Positions 1 through 8,751 of a stretch of DNA of 64,000 nucleotides are shown here, piece by piece. The notes below the pieces were generated by a model that was given only the letters and a program-made list of their open reading frames with translations, searched no databases and was not told where the DNA came from. The position numbers and the translations under genes are program-made. Every line of letters starts with the position of its first letter. The first letter of the stretch is position 1. Source of the stretch: Microbulbifer elongatus (lineage in GTDB: Bacteria > Pseudomonadota > Gammaproteobacteria > Pseudomonadales > Cellvibrionaceae); NCBI RefSeq assembly GCF_020524885.1, contig NZ_JAIVKJ010000004.1:231739-295738 (forward strand), written 5' to 3'.

Positions 1-813
1 TTTGAAGAAGCGGAACACTTCGCCCACGGCTTCCATGGCTTCGCCGGCTTCTTTGGAGTCGCGGCCGTGCTTGCTGATTGCGGCGTCGGCCTTCTTCTGC
101 GCGGCGATCAGCGCATTCATGCGCTCGGCAAGCTCTTCCGGGTCGATACCGCCGACGTTTTCTTCCTCTTCCGAGGAATCGTCATCGTCTTCATCGTCAC
201 CGTCGGACTCTTCGCCATCGTCCTTGTTGTCGGATTTGTTCGCTTCAGCGGCCTGACCGGCCTGGGCACCCGGGGGCACTTCGTCGGCGGGGTCAAGCCA
301 GCCAGCGATCACATCGGGAATGCGGCGCTCTTCTTTTTCAATCAGCGCGTACTCGTCGATCACATGCTGTACGGCACCCGGCCAGTAGGCGAGGGCGGCC
401 ATCAGCTCGCGCAGGCCTTCTTCGATGCGCTTGGCGATGGCGATCTCGCCCTCGCGGGTCAGCAGCTCCACGGTGCCCATTTCACGCATGTACATGCGCA
501 CTGGGTCGGTGGTGCGGCCCACATCGGATTCTACGGCGGCGAGCGCGGCGGCGGCTTCGGCGGCGGCGATTTCGTCGGCGGAACTGTCGCCTTCGGCCAT
601 CAACAGTTCTTCGGCATCCGGTGCTTGTTCAAACACCTTGATGCCCATGTCGTTGATCATGCCGATGATGTCTTCGACCTGATCGGGATCGGAGATATCT
701 TCTGGCAGGTGATCGTTCACTTCCGCATAGGTGAGGTAGCCCTGCTCTTTACCGCGGGCGATCAGCTCTCTGATGCGGGAAGTGGTCTTTTGCTGCTGGG
801 TTTTGTCGGTCAT
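1..813 (-). CDS. rpoD: RNA polymerase primary sigma factor RpoD (sigma-70), N-terminal part only
   Basis: Primary sigma factor that directs RNA polymerase to housekeeping promoters. The first 271 codons are present, starting ATG at 813 (MTDKTQQQKTTSRIRELI), and the frame is open to the window edge. Visible parts are region 1.1, the region 1.2 segment (DPVRMYMREMGTVELLTREGEI at about residues 100-125) and the start of the non-conserved region. That region carries a very acidic Asp/Glu/Ser stretch at about residues 190-230. The promoter-binding regions 2-4 lie outside the window. It is last in the rpsU-yqeY-dnaG-rpoD order, and a good -10 box just upstream suggests it also has its own promoter. 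Confidence 0.95.
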   Translation of the reverse strand, partial: MTDKTQQQKTTSRIRELIARGKEQGYLTYAEVNDHLPEDISDPDQVEDIIGMINDMGIKVFEQAPDAEELLMAEGDSSADEIAAAEAAAALAAVESDVGRTTDPVRMYMREMGTVELLTREGEIAIAKRIEEGLRELMAALAYWPGAVQHVIDEYALIEKEERRIPDVIAGWLDPADEVPPGAQAGQAAEANKSDNKDDGEESDGDDEDDDDSSEEEENVGGIDPEELAERMNALIAAQKKADAAISKHGRDSKEAGEAMEAVGEVFRFFK

Positions 814-884
814 GCACAACCCTGAATTCTGGGGATTGATAGTCGGGACTTTTGTCTGGGCTTTTCTTTGGACAAAGACGCGGG

Positions 885-914
885 ATTATAGCGTATATGC
901 GATAGCAATAACCA
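885..914 (-). promoter_or_regulatory. Candidate sigma-70 promoter for rpoD
   Basis: On the minus strand a perfect TATAAT (885-890) is preceded after 18 bases by a poor -35 box, TGGTTA (909-914). Transcription would begin near 878, giving a leader of about 65 bases to the rpoD ATG. The -10 is strong and the -35 weak, so activation or overlap with another promoter is possible. Confidence 0.45.
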
Positions 915-1006
915 CTGTGACTGTCAAGGCAGGAGGCGTGGTTCAAGGTGTCCGGGCGCGCTTGTCTAACGGTTTCCCGCCGGGTTTGGGGCGGGTTTCT
1001 GTATAT

Positions 1007-1044
1007 GGTGCTGATGCCTGAGAATTCAAGGGGGCATCAGCGCC
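1007..1044 (-). other. Hairpin between dnaG and rpoD
   Basis: GGTGCTGATGCC (1007-1018) pairs with GGCATCAGCGCC (1033-1044), a 12-bp stem with one G-U pair. It lies just after the dnaG stop. No T-tract follows on the minus strand, so it is more likely an mRNA-processing or stability structure, or a weak terminator, than a full stop. E. coli is known to cleave its dnaG-rpoD mRNA between these genes; the match in function here is inference. Confidence 0.4.
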
Positions 1045-1056
1045 TTCACTTCGGCT

Positions 1057-3108
1057 TCAGTCTTGTTTGCGGCGAAACTGCGCCAACAGCGCTAGTTGCT
1101 CTTCACTCAGCTGATTACCGTTGTTCTTGAGTTGATCCACCAGCCCCCGCTTGCGCTGACGTTCGGCGGCGAGGTCCAGGGTGCGCAGGCAGTCGCTGAA
1201 TTCGGTCTGAGGATCATAGTCCATGCCCTGCCCAGCGGCACCGACGATGGGGTGGCTCATGGCGAGGCGGGGGAGAAGCTCACGGGCCTCTTTGCTTTCC
1301 AGGTTTAGCAGACGACCGAACAGCTGGTTGCTGTTTAGGCCGGGGTTCTTGTGCAAGACCTGCAAAACGTCGCCGAATAGCTGCAAATCGGCATCGCTGC
1401 TGTCGCGGAATCGCGCGCTGTCATCGATCAGTTCCGCGAGTTTCGGGTGGTGCAGCAGCAGGGCGATCAGCATGCGTTCGGCCGGCAGGCGGTACTGGCC
1501 GCTGCGTCGGCGAGGCGCCTCCCGATATTGATTGGTGTCGTCGAACCCCGATTCTGGCGCTCCGGCGGTTTGAAGGTAGTCCGGCGGGAATTCGCTTTCA
1601 TCGTAATCCGGTGGCGGGCCTTCAAACCCCGGCTCCTCCGGAGTGTGCGAGTACTCACCTGAAGGCTCGGTAGATGGACCGCTTGCTGCCGGGATATTTG
1701 CCGCGGGTTTTGGCTGCGGTGGCGCCGGTGGGCGGGCCTGACGGGCGAGTTCGGCGCTGCGCGCTTTTTCCGCGGCGATGATCTCTTCGAGCATGTCCTG
1801 CTCAAGACCGGTGCGGCGGGCCAGCTGTTGGAACATTAGCTGCCGGTAAACGCCGGCGGGGAGCAGGTCGAGCAGGGGGGCCGCCGCCTTGGACAGGCGT
1901 GCGCGGCCGTCCATGGTCTGGATGTTGATGCCCTCGCTGAGCAGATCGAACAGGAAATCTTCCAGCGGCCGGCCCTGCTCGTCGATCAGCTGATCGAAGC
2001 GCTCGCCACCGATCTGGCGCACCAGTGTGTCCGGGTCTTCGCCTTCCGGCAGCAACAGGAAACGGAGGCTGCGGCCGTCTTGCATGTGCGGCAGCGCGGC
2101 TTCCAGTGCGCGGCGGGCGGCAGTGCGGCCTGCCTGGTCGCCGTCGAAGCAGAACACCAGCTCCTGGGTGTGGCGGAAGGCGAGCTGGATATGATCTTCT
2201 CCGCACGCGGTGCCAAGGGTCGCAACGGCGCAGCGGATATCGAACTGGGCCAGGGCCACCACGTCCATATAGCCTTCAACCACGATGAGGCGCTTGAGCT
2301 CACGGTTGGCCTGGCGCGCCTCCCACAGGCCGTAAAGTTCGCGGCCCTTGTGGAAGATCGGGGTTTCCGGGGAGTTCAGGTATTTGGGCTTGTCGTCCCC
2401 CAGTACCCGGCCGCCGAACGCAATGGTGCGCCCGCGCTGGTCGCGGATGGGGAACATGATGCGGTTGCGGAAGCGATCGTAGTGGTGGCGCTTGCCGGGC
2501 TCGACTTTCCCCGGCTTGCCATCGCTGTCCTGGCGGCGGATGGTGAGGCCGGCCAGTTCCAGCTGTTCCGCTTTTTCCGCGCTGGTGCCCAGGTGATTGA
2601 GCAGGTTGTCCCAACCGGGTGGCGCTAAACCTATACCAAATTCCTTGCACACCGCACCGGAGAGTCCGCGGTTTTTCAGGTAGGTAATAGCGGGGGTGGA
2701 GACCTTGTGGTCTCTCAGCTTTTCCCGGTAGAACTCGGCGGCTTTATCGGTCAGCTGGTAGAGGGACTGGCTCTCCTGCTGGCGCTTGATCTGTGCCGGT
2801 GCCAGTTGCTCGCGGGGTACTTCCAGGCCGAGGCTGGCGGCGAGTTTTTCAACGGCTTCCGGGAAGGGCAGGCGGTCGTATTCCATCAGGAAACCGACCG
2901 CATTACCGCTGGCACCGCAGCCGAAGCAATAGTAGAACTGCTTGTCTGGGCTTACGGTAAAAGAGGGTGTTTTTTCGTCGTGAAACGGGCAGCAGGCGGA
3001 ATAGTTTTTCCCGGTCTTGCGCAGTTTGACCCGGCTATCGACGACCGGAACGATGTCGGCGCGGGCCAACAGGTCGTCGATAAAATACTGCGGAATCTTT
3101 CCTGCCAT
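1057..3108 (-). CDS. dnaG: DNA primase DnaG
   Basis: Synthesises RNA primers at the replication fork. The N-terminal CHC2 zinc ribbon is intact (C40, H43, C61, C64). The RNA polymerase core follows with its FRNRIMFPI motif at about 213-221. The TOPRIM fold has EGYMD (E278) and FDGD (D322, D324), equivalent to the E. coli metal-binding acids. At 683 residues it is about 100 longer than E. coli DnaG. The extra length is mainly a Pro/Glu/Ala-rich linker at about 465-560 between the core and the C-terminal DnaB-binding domain, plus a short charged insertion near 193-206. It lies 30 bases downstream of yqeY and upstream of rpoD. AAGG seven bases before the ATG is a modest ribosome site. Confidence 0.97.
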   Translation of the reverse strand: MAGKIPQYFIDDLLARADIVPVVDSRVKLRKTGKNYSACCPFHDEKTPSFTVSPDKQFYYCFGCGASGNAVGFLMEYDRLPFPEAVEKLAASLGLEVPREQLAPAQIKRQQESQSLYQLTDKAAEFYREKLRDHKVSTPAITYLKNRGLSGAVCKEFGIGLAPPGWDNLLNHLGTSAEKAEQLELAGLTIRRQDSDGKPGKVEPGKRHHYDRFRNRIMFPIRDQRGRTIAFGGRVLGDDKPKYLNSPETPIFHKGRELYGLWEARQANRELKRLIVVEGYMDVVALAQFDIRCAVATLGTACGEDHIQLAFRHTQELVFCFDGDQAGRTAARRALEAALPHMQDGRSLRFLLLPEGEDPDTLVRQIGGERFDQLIDEQGRPLEDFLFDLLSEGINIQTMDGRARLSKAAAPLLDLLPAGVYRQLMFQQLARRTGLEQDMLEEIIAAEKARSAELARQARPPAPPQPKPAANIPAASGPSTEPSGEYSHTPEEPGFEGPPPDYDESEFPPDYLQTAGAPESGFDDTNQYREAPRRRSGQYRLPAERMLIALLLHHPKLAELIDDSARFRDSSDADLQLFGDVLQVLHKNPGLNSNQLFGRLLNLESKEARELLPRLAMSHPIVGAAGQGMDYDPQTEFSDCLRTLDLAAERQRKRGLVDQLKNNGNQLSEEQLALLAQFRRKQD

Positions 3109-3138
3109 AAGGAGCCTTCAGCCTGCTATCGCGGGCTT

Positions 3139-3582
3139 TTAGAATGAAGCCTTAACGAGCTTGCTGACTGCGCCCATATCGGCGCGCCCCTGCACCTGGG
3201 GTTTAACCAGTGCCATCACTTTGCCCATATCCGCCATGCTGCTGGCGCCGGTTTCTTTAACCGCGGCGGCGACGATCTCCTGGATCTCCGCTTCGGACAG
3301 CTGCTCAGGCAGGAACTCCTGGATGACGTCGATTTCCTGTTGCTCGACTTCTGCCAGTTCCGGGCGGCCAGCTTTCTCGTACTGGGCGATGGAGTCGCGG
3401 CGCTGCTTGGTCATTTTGTCCAGCAGGGCGAGGATGCGTGCGTCGTCGAGCTCAATACGCTCGTCCACTTCTACTCGTTTGATCTCAGCATTGATCAGTC
3501 GCAGGGTTGCCAGTCGGGCCTTTTCGCGGGCTTTCATGGCGTCTTTGGTGGCGGTGGCGAGGGTTTCCTTGAGTGTGCTCAT
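3139..3582 (-). CDS. GatB/YqeY-domain protein
   Basis: A 147-residue protein of the YqeY family, small helical proteins that resemble the tail domain of the GatB amidotransferase subunit. It begins with the family pattern of a helical N-terminus (LKETLATATKDAMKAREKAR) and ends MGKVMALVKPQVQGRADMG...VSKLVKASF. Its molecular role is not settled; a link to tRNA-dependent amidation is suggested by homology only. It sits between rpsU and dnaG, an arrangement common outside the enterics, so it is probably co-transcribed with the macromolecular-synthesis genes. Confidence 0.9.
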   Translation of the reverse strand: MSTLKETLATATKDAMKAREKARLATLRLINAEIKRVEVDERIELDDARILALLDKMTKQRRDSIAQYEKAGRPELAEVEQQEIDVIQEFLPEQLSEAEIQEIVAAAVKETGASSMADMGKVMALVKPQVQGRADMGAVSKLVKASF

Positions 3583-3703
3583 TGCGAGTGTTCCGGGTTA
3601 ATTGGCGATTGGGTGGTTGACGGTCAGGGGGTCAATATTGGAGGAACGGAGCCCAAATTCAACATATAAGTGCGAGGCTTGCACTGCGAATGCGGGCAAT
3701 AAA

Positions 3704-3735
3704 AAACGGCGCGCGAGTAAACTCGGGCGCCGTTT
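3704..3735 (-). terminator. Rho-independent terminator after rpsU
   Basis: AAACGGCGC (3704-3712) pairs with GCGCCGTTT (3727-3735), with an inner CGAGT/ACTCG helix. On the minus strand the stem is followed by TTTTTTATTG. It lies 68 bases past the rpsU stop and before yqeY, so it should end or attenuate the rpsU transcript and lower expression of yqeY-dnaG, as the known terminator between rpsU and dnaG does in E. coli. Confidence 0.85.
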
Positions 3736-3803
3736 CAGGCTGCGAACCGTATTCGCGCCAGCGTGCTGTGAGCGAGAGAGAAGGCTCCGCTTGAGCCTAG
3801 AGC

Positions 3804-4019
3804 TCAGTAGAGACGCTGGAACTTGCGGTTTTCGCGCTGCATTTTCTTGGCGTGACGCTTAACAGCAGCGGCAGCCTTGCGCTTGCGAACAGCGGTGGGC
3901 TTTTCGTAAAACTCGCGGCGACGTACTTCGGAGAGTACACCGGCTTTTTCGCAGGAGCGCTTGAAGCGACGCAGTGCGATGTCAAAAGGTTCGTTGTCTT
4001 TGATGCGTACTGATGGCAT
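3804..4019 (-). CDS. rpsU: 30S ribosomal protein bS21
   Basis: A 71-residue basic protein ([21 protein letters not shown]...RKFQRLY) matching bS21 in length and sequence. It is a component of the small-subunit platform needed for initiation on natural mRNAs. The reading frame is open further upstream, but the ATG at 4019 gives the conserved N-terminus and follows CAGGT. It is first in the macromolecular-synthesis cluster, with a good promoter about 135 bases upstream and a terminator downstream. Confidence 0.97.
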   Translation of the reverse strand: MPSVRIKDNEPFDIALRRFKRSCEKAGVLSEVRRREFYEKPTAVRKRKAAAAVKRHAKKMQRENRKFQRLY

Positions 4020-4152
4020 TAGATTACCTGTAAAATTCGTTTCTCTCGGCCAGATGCCTGCGCTTGAGGCGGGTCTGGATCCTGGCGGCCTTTCCGGCAA
4101 ATTGCTCTTCTCGCAGATGCAATCCGGAGGCCGGTTCACAGCGAGGGCGCAA

Positions 4153-4181
4153 ATTCTATACAGATGAACTGGCCTTCGCAA
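4153..4181 (-). promoter_or_regulatory. Sigma-70 promoter for rpsU
   Basis: Minus-strand TTGCGA (4176-4181), a 17-base spacer and TAGAAT (4153-4158). Spacing is optimal and both boxes are close to consensus. It sits in the divergent rpsU/tsaD region. The tsaD side has only a TATGAT (4345-4350) with a weak -35, too uncertain to list separately. Confidence 0.6.
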
Positions 4182-4426
4182 GCCTGCCGGTGCATTCGTT
4201 TTTGCACCTTGCGGGCTTTTCCGGCGCTGGAACCGGGCTATAGCGCCGGCTGGTAACTATAGTCGCTTTGACGGTCACCGCTCTGGGCTGTGCCCGGGTA
4301 GAGCTCCGGGGTAAATCTCCTTAGAAGGAGATGGCTCCACAGAGTATGATAGCGCCCCTGAAACCCGGTCAGAAGCGGTCATTTGTCCGTTATTTGTATT
4401 CTGCCGGACGCTTATGCTGAGGATCC

Positions 4427-5476
4427 TTGAAGCCCGTGCGAGTACTCGGAATAGAAACCTCCTGTGATGAAACCGGTGTTGCCCTTTACGACAGTGAACA
4501 GGGGCTGCTGGCGCACACCCTTTACAGTCAGGTAAAGCTGCATGCGGACTACGGTGGCGTGGTGCCGGAACTGGCCAGTCGCGACCATGTGCGCAAATTA
4601 CTGCCTTTGGTTCGCGAAGTTCTGTCCCAGAGCAATTCCACCCCCGACGATATCGATGGTGTGGCATACACTGCCGGCCCTGGGCTGATCGGCGCTCTCA
4701 TGGTGGGGGCCTGTGCTGGCCGTGCCATGGCCTATGGTTGGGGAGTGCCCGCGATCGGTGTGCACCATATGGAAGGGCATCTGCTGGCGCCTATGCTGGA
4801 GAAAAATCCACCGGCGTTTCCATTCGTGGCCTTGCTGGTCTCCGGCGGCCACACCCAGCTTGTGGATGTGCGGGGCCTGGGACAGTACGAGCTACTGGGA
4901 GAGTCTCTCGACGATGCCGCCGGCGAGGCCTTCGACAAGGCCGCTAAGATGCTGGACCTGGATTACCCCGGTGGTCCGCGTCTCGCGGCCCTGGCCGAGC
5001 AGGGCGACCCCCTGCGCTTTACCTTCCCGCGCCCCATGACCGATCGCCCCGGTCTCGACTTCAGCTTCTCCGGCCTCAAAACGTTTACCCTGACCACGGT
5101 ACAGAAACACGCGCTGGAAGACGGCCTGCCGGACGAGCAGACCTGCGCGGATATCGCCGCGGCCTTTCAGGAAGCAGTGGTCGATACTCTGGTGATCAAA
5201 TGCCGTCGCGCGTTAAAGCAGGCAGGGCGTAAAACCCTGGTGATTGCCGGCGGCGTGTCCGCCAATAAACTGCTGCGCCAGCGGCTGGAAGCCCGCCTGG
5301 CAGATGATGGCTGCAGCGTGTATTACCCGCGCCAGGAGTTCTGTACTGACAACGGTGCCATGATCGCCTATGCCGGTTGCCTGAGGCTCAAGGCCGGGCA
5401 GCGTGCGGACCTGGACATTGATGTGCGCCCCCGCTGGCCGTTGACCGAGCTGACTGGCGCCCTGGGCACTAAATAA
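4427..5476 (+). CDS. tsaD: tRNA N6-adenosine threonylcarbamoyltransferase TsaD
   Basis: Catalytic subunit of the TsaBDE complex that transfers threonylcarbamoyl to A37 of ANN-decoding tRNAs. It has the ASKHA/Kae1 fold: N-terminal [15 protein letters not shown], the metal-binding [10 protein letters not shown] motif (H114, H118), a SGGHTQL nucleotide loop and the C-terminal [10 protein letters not shown] motif with the third metal ligand. Length of 349 is slightly above the usual ~340. The start is TTG at 4427, supported by GAGGA a few bases upstream; the next candidate, GTG at 4436, would cut into the conserved N-terminus. It is divergent from rpsU, the classic arrangement. Confidence 0.97.
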   Translation: MKPVRVLGIETSCDETGVALYDSEQGLLAHTLYSQVKLHADYGGVVPELASRDHVRKLLPLVREVLSQSNSTPDDIDGVAYTAGPGLIGALMVGACAGRAMAYGWGVPAIGVHHMEGHLLAPMLEKNPPAFPFVALLVSGGHTQLVDVRGLGQYELLGESLDDAAGEAFDKAAKMLDLDYPGGPRLAALAEQGDPLRFTFPRPMTDRPGLDFSFSGLKTFTLTTVQKHALEDGLPDEQTCADIAAAFQEAVVDTLVIKCRRALKQAGRKTLVIAGGVSANKLLRQRLEARLADDGCSVYYPRQEFCTDNGAMIAYAGCLRLKAGQRADLDIDVRPRWPLTELTGALGTK

Positions 5477-5510
5477 GCGCCGCCTAAACACAAAATAAAG
5501 GAGACGGGTT

Positions 5511-5879
5511 TTGGATATCGTTTACATCCGCGATCTCAAGGTCGACACCATTATCGGCATCTACGACTGGGAGCGGGAAGTGCGCCAGACCGTCAGTCTG
5601 GATCTGGAAATGGCGTTTGATATCCGCGAAGCGGCGCGCACCGACAATATCGAGCATACCCTCAACTACAAGGCGGTAGCCAAGCGCCTGATCGGGTTTA
5701 TCGAGGGCAGTGAATTTCTGCTGGTGGAAACCATGGCGGAACAGGCCGCGGACATAGTGCGCACGGAGTTCAATGTAAGCTGGTTGCGCTTGCGCTTGTC
5801 CAAACCCGGCGCGGTGCGCGGTGCGCGGGATGTAGGCGTAATCATTGAACGCGGCAAAAAACAGGCATCGGAGGTCTGA
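5511..5879 (+). CDS. folB: Dihydroneopterin aldolase
   Basis: Folate synthesis enzyme that converts 7,8-dihydroneopterin to 6-hydroxymethyl-dihydropterin. A 122-residue protein with the family start DIVYIRDLKVDTIIGIYDWERE, and glutamates in YDWERE and near VETMAEQ. The start is a TTG at 5511 with a strong AAAGGAG about nine bases upstream; no ATG gives a complete N-terminus. It lies 34 bases after tsaD and three bases before folK, so the three genes are probably one transcript. Confidence 0.95.
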   Translation: MDIVYIRDLKVDTIIGIYDWEREVRQTVSLDLEMAFDIREAARTDNIEHTLNYKAVAKRLIGFIEGSEFLLVETMAEQAADIVRTEFNVSWLRLRLSKPGAVRGARDVGVIIERGKKQASEV

Positions 5880-5882
5880 GCC

Positions 5883-6380
5883 ATGGCAACCGTTTACCTG
5901 AGTCTCGGCAGCAACATTGATCGCAACAAACACCTTAGTGCTGGCTTGGACGCGCTGGTAGAGGCGTTTGGGGACCTGAAAATGTCGCAGGTGTACGAAA
6001 GTGAAGCCGTGGGCTTCGACGGCGACAATTTCTATAACCTGGTGGCTGCTATCGAAACCGACCTGCCCGTTGGTGAATTGGCGCTAAAGCTGCGAGATAT
6101 CGAGGACGAAAATGGTCGCTTGCGCAGCGGTCCCAAGTTCAGCGCGCGTACCCTGGACATTGATATCCTGACCTATGACGATCTCAGCGGTGAAGTCGAC
6201 GGTGTAAAACTGCCGCGTGGTGAGATCCTCAAGAATGCTTTTGTGCTATTGCCGATGTCTGAGCTCGCGCCGGAAACTCTACATCCCGTCACAGGTAAAA
6301 CATACCTGCAACTGTGGGATGAGTACGATCAGGATTCACAGAAATTGTGGCCGGTGGAGTTTGATTGGCCCGCCGCCTAA
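5883..6380 (+). CDS. folK: 2-amino-4-hydroxy-6-hydroxymethyldihydropteridine pyrophosphokinase
   Basis: Transfers pyrophosphate from ATP to the pterin made by FolB, the next step of folate synthesis. A 165-residue protein with the HPPK pattern: YLSLGSNI at the start, the Mg-binding and signature segment SARTLDIDIL near residues 80-90, and LPRGEILKNAFVLLPMSELAP. It starts three bases after the folB stop, consistent with coupled translation. Confidence 0.95.
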   Translation: MATVYLSLGSNIDRNKHLSAGLDALVEAFGDLKMSQVYESEAVGFDGDNFYNLVAAIETDLPVGELALKLRDIEDENGRLRSGPKFSARTLDIDILTYDDLSGEVDGVKLPRGEILKNAFVLLPMSELAPETLHPVTGKTYLQLWDEYDQDSQKLWPVEFDWPAA

Positions 6381-6396
6381 AACAAGCTGTGGGCGC

Positions 6397-7311
6397 CTAC
6401 AGTCGATTAACCAGTGAGTTGATGTAATCGGCTGGAAGGATGTGACCTCCTGCAAAAATCAGGTGCTCCTTCTCCCTGCTTGCTATCGCACTGTAGAGGC
6501 GTTGGTTCTCTTCCGGCGACGCAAATTCATCATCGCTCGCGGTAATCAGAAGCACTGAGGGTTCCGCAATACGTGAGGCAAGATTCTTTGGCGCGACGGA
6601 CGCCGTTTTGTCATCCAGGTGAGGGGGGACCACCGCGATGATTCTGTTTATCTGTACGTCGAGCCCTCCGGTCAGCAGAGCGATCTGCGCGCCCATGCTA
6701 TACCCCACCAGGTTGAGGTTGTTATCGTCCAGATTGTCCTGGGCGCGAATCCAGTCGATAAGAACACGGTAATCCAGGACGGTATCCCGAATCATCGCTT
6801 CATAGTCGGTTTTGTCGCCAAAAAAATGGAGGTCTCGCATGATTGAGGCGAGTGGCTTGTTAGGGTCCTTTCTGGTGCCGTGGTAGCGAGCGTCGATGGC
6901 TACCACTACATAGCCTTTATCAGTGGCGGCGCGGGCAATCTCGTTGACCCGGGTTATTGTAGGGCGCCCCTTGAATGCGTCCGTCCACCAGCGCAGGTAG
7001 CTCCTGCCCATTCCAGAGATGCCGATCAATACCGGGTAGCTTTCCTGCTCTACCGCTGGGTAGCTGATTCTTCCGTTGACCACGGCACCGTCAAAACTCC
7101 GGTAGGAGAAAGAGAACTGACCTTCGCCAATGTCTTTTAAGGTCATTTCAATATCTTCCGGCGCTTGGAACCTGTAGGAATCCAAAATTTCTTGCTGTGG
7201 TATCGGCTGCTCTTTTAATGCAAAAAAGACATACCAGAGTAAGGTGAGTGTGCACAAAGCTAGCCCTGAAAGTGCACATGCTTTAGCGGGTTTAGAAAAT
7301 TTTTTGTTCAT
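6397..7311 (-). CDS. Membrane-anchored alpha/beta hydrolase
   Basis: A 304-residue protein with an N-terminal hydrophobic helix (about residues 13-32) after basic residues, suggesting a signal anchor and a periplasmic enzyme. The nucleophile elbow is GYSMGAQ (S205). A likely acid lies in ITASDDEF and the histidine in AGGHILP. GISGMG at about 97-102 fits an oxyanion-hole loop. It resembles dienelactone-hydrolase or prolyl-oligopeptidase-like serine hydrolases; the substrate is unknown. It follows the DJ-1 protein and the two-component system on the same strand, so it may belong to that regulated group. Confidence 0.75.
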   Translation of the reverse strand: MNKKFSKPAKACALSGLALCTLTLLWYVFFALKEQPIPQQEILDSYRFQAPEDIEMTLKDIGEGQFSFSYRSFDGAVVNGRISYPAVEQESYPVLIGISGMGRSYLRWWTDAFKGRPTITRVNEIARAATDKGYVVVAIDARYHGTRKDPNKPLASIMRDLHFFGDKTDYEAMIRDTVLDYRVLIDWIRAQDNLDDNNLNLVGYSMGAQIALLTGGLDVQINRIIAVVPPHLDDKTASVAPKNLASRIAEPSVLLITASDDEFASPEENQRLYSAIASREKEHLIFAGGHILPADYINSLVNRL

Positions 7312-7548
7312 AACGAATACCTCCTAATTGATGGAGGTACTCTACAAGGTGGTTGGTGAAATCCAGGTGAAAATCGCAAGGATTTCAGGTCGACTTTGTG
7401 CCGAGCGGAAATATCCTCAAGAACGCCCTTGTGTAGCTGCCATTCTCGGAGCCTGCCCCACAAGCCGCATATCCAGTTGCGAAGCAAGCCTGTCAGTGGC
7501 CCTGAAAGGGCTACCCAAAAGCGTTCCGGAAACTCTGACCCGTGCCTT

Positions 7549-8661
7549 TCAGCTGGCCGTAAGGCTAGCGTCGGTCGCACTGGGTTTCGCGCTGGCAAGA
7601 AGTCGCACGAGGTCCAGTGCTTTCTTCGGCTCTCCCATCATGGTCGCTACAATAGCGTGCATGGCCAGTAGACGTCGGTCAATCGCTTCCTCATCACCTT
7701 CTGTATTCTGCAAAAAAACCTGCAGCGCTTCATTGGCTGCGCCGTGGCCTTTACTCTCATAGGTCAGGAGTATTTCCACGGTTTTTTCGGTTTCCGTGAT
7801 TGTACGTGGTGCGGGTGCATAGCCCAGCGCGCGTACCATGGCCTCGGTGACGTGCCATGACGACCAGGGGTTTTGTCCGGTGATCAGGTGGTTATCGACG
7901 CTGACCTGGTTGAGGTAGAGTGGGCCTTTATCGAACACTGCGCCATTATCGCGCAAGCGGGTTTCCAGCAAGAAAGGGAATACCTGTTCGGCATCCGGTA
8001 TCAGGAACAGCTCTTCGTCATTGGTGAAACTGCTGATGCGACGCCCGTCGAGAAAAGAAGAACCGGAATCGAGAGTGATATCCACCAGCGCGGCCGGGCC
8101 GTGGCAGACTGCACCAATCACCCCGTCGTTCTCATGCAGTGCAACAACCAGGTCCCGAATGGCTGGGTTACCCGGGAAATCAAACATGGCGCCTTTGCCT
8201 CCAACGAAGAAGATGCCTGCATAGTGATCCGCGATTACGCTGTTCAGTGGAATGCTGTTGCGCAGCTTTTCCATTGCTGCGTCATCGTTGAGAAAGGCGT
8301 ATTCGAACGGCCCCATATCATCATTGTCCATCACCGCAGGCGGTTCTCCTCCCAGTGGACTGGCGATATCCACGGCAAAGCCATTGGCACTAAAGACGTA
8401 GTAGGGGCGCACAAGTTCGGTGAATTCATAGCCGGTTTTTTTGCCGGTGTCGCCGAGTTCGGAAGCGCTGCTAACAACTACGAGTATACGTCCGCGTGGT
8501 TTTTCTTCGGGAATCTGAGCAAGATAGGGGACGTCTGCGATGGTAGTCCGTGCCAGCGCTTCGTGATCGGGTGCCGGTGGTATAAGGCTTTTTAGCCAGA
8601 AGACGGTGCCGAACAAAATTGCTGCGGTGCAAAGAGTGGTTGCCAGTATCTTTTTGAGCAT
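7549..8661 (-). CDS. DJ-1/PfpI family protein with N-terminal membrane anchor
   Basis: Class I glutamine-amidotransferase-like fold of the Hsp31/YajL type. The nucleophile elbow is AVCHGPAALV (C186, H187) and the partner glutamate region is ASELGDTGKKTGYEFTELVRPYYVF. Hsp31 relatives act as glyoxalase III, deglycase or chaperone. Unlike cytosolic Hsp31, this one begins with a hydrophobic helix (about 4-24) that should place it in the periplasm or membrane. It has about 100 extra C-terminal residues of helical character (EILLTYESKGHGAANEALQVF...) that I cannot assign to a family. It lies downstream of the histidine kinase and upstream of the hydrolase. Confidence 0.8.
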   Translation of the reverse strand: MLKKILATTLCTAAILFGTVFWLKSLIPPAPDHEALARTTIADVPYLAQIPEEKPRGRILVVVSSASELGDTGKKTGYEFTELVRPYYVFSANGFAVDIASPLGGEPPAVMDNDDMGPFEYAFLNDDAAMEKLRNSIPLNSVIADHYAGIFFVGGKGAMFDFPGNPAIRDLVVALHENDGVIGAVCHGPAALVDITLDSGSSFLDGRRISSFTNDEELFLIPDAEQVFPFLLETRLRDNGAVFDKGPLYLNQVSVDNHLITGQNPWSSWHVTEAMVRALGYAPAPRTITETEKTVEILLTYESKGHGAANEALQVFLQNTEGDEEAIDRRLLAMHAIVATMMGEPKKALDLVRLLASAKPSATDASLTAS

Positions 8662-8751
8662 GGTGGATCTCCTTTGTATGGTGAGGAGATCTTGTCTGAC
8701 ATGAGGTGAAGGGCGGGTGAAATAATGGGCCTAACTTGATTAAACGAGGCG

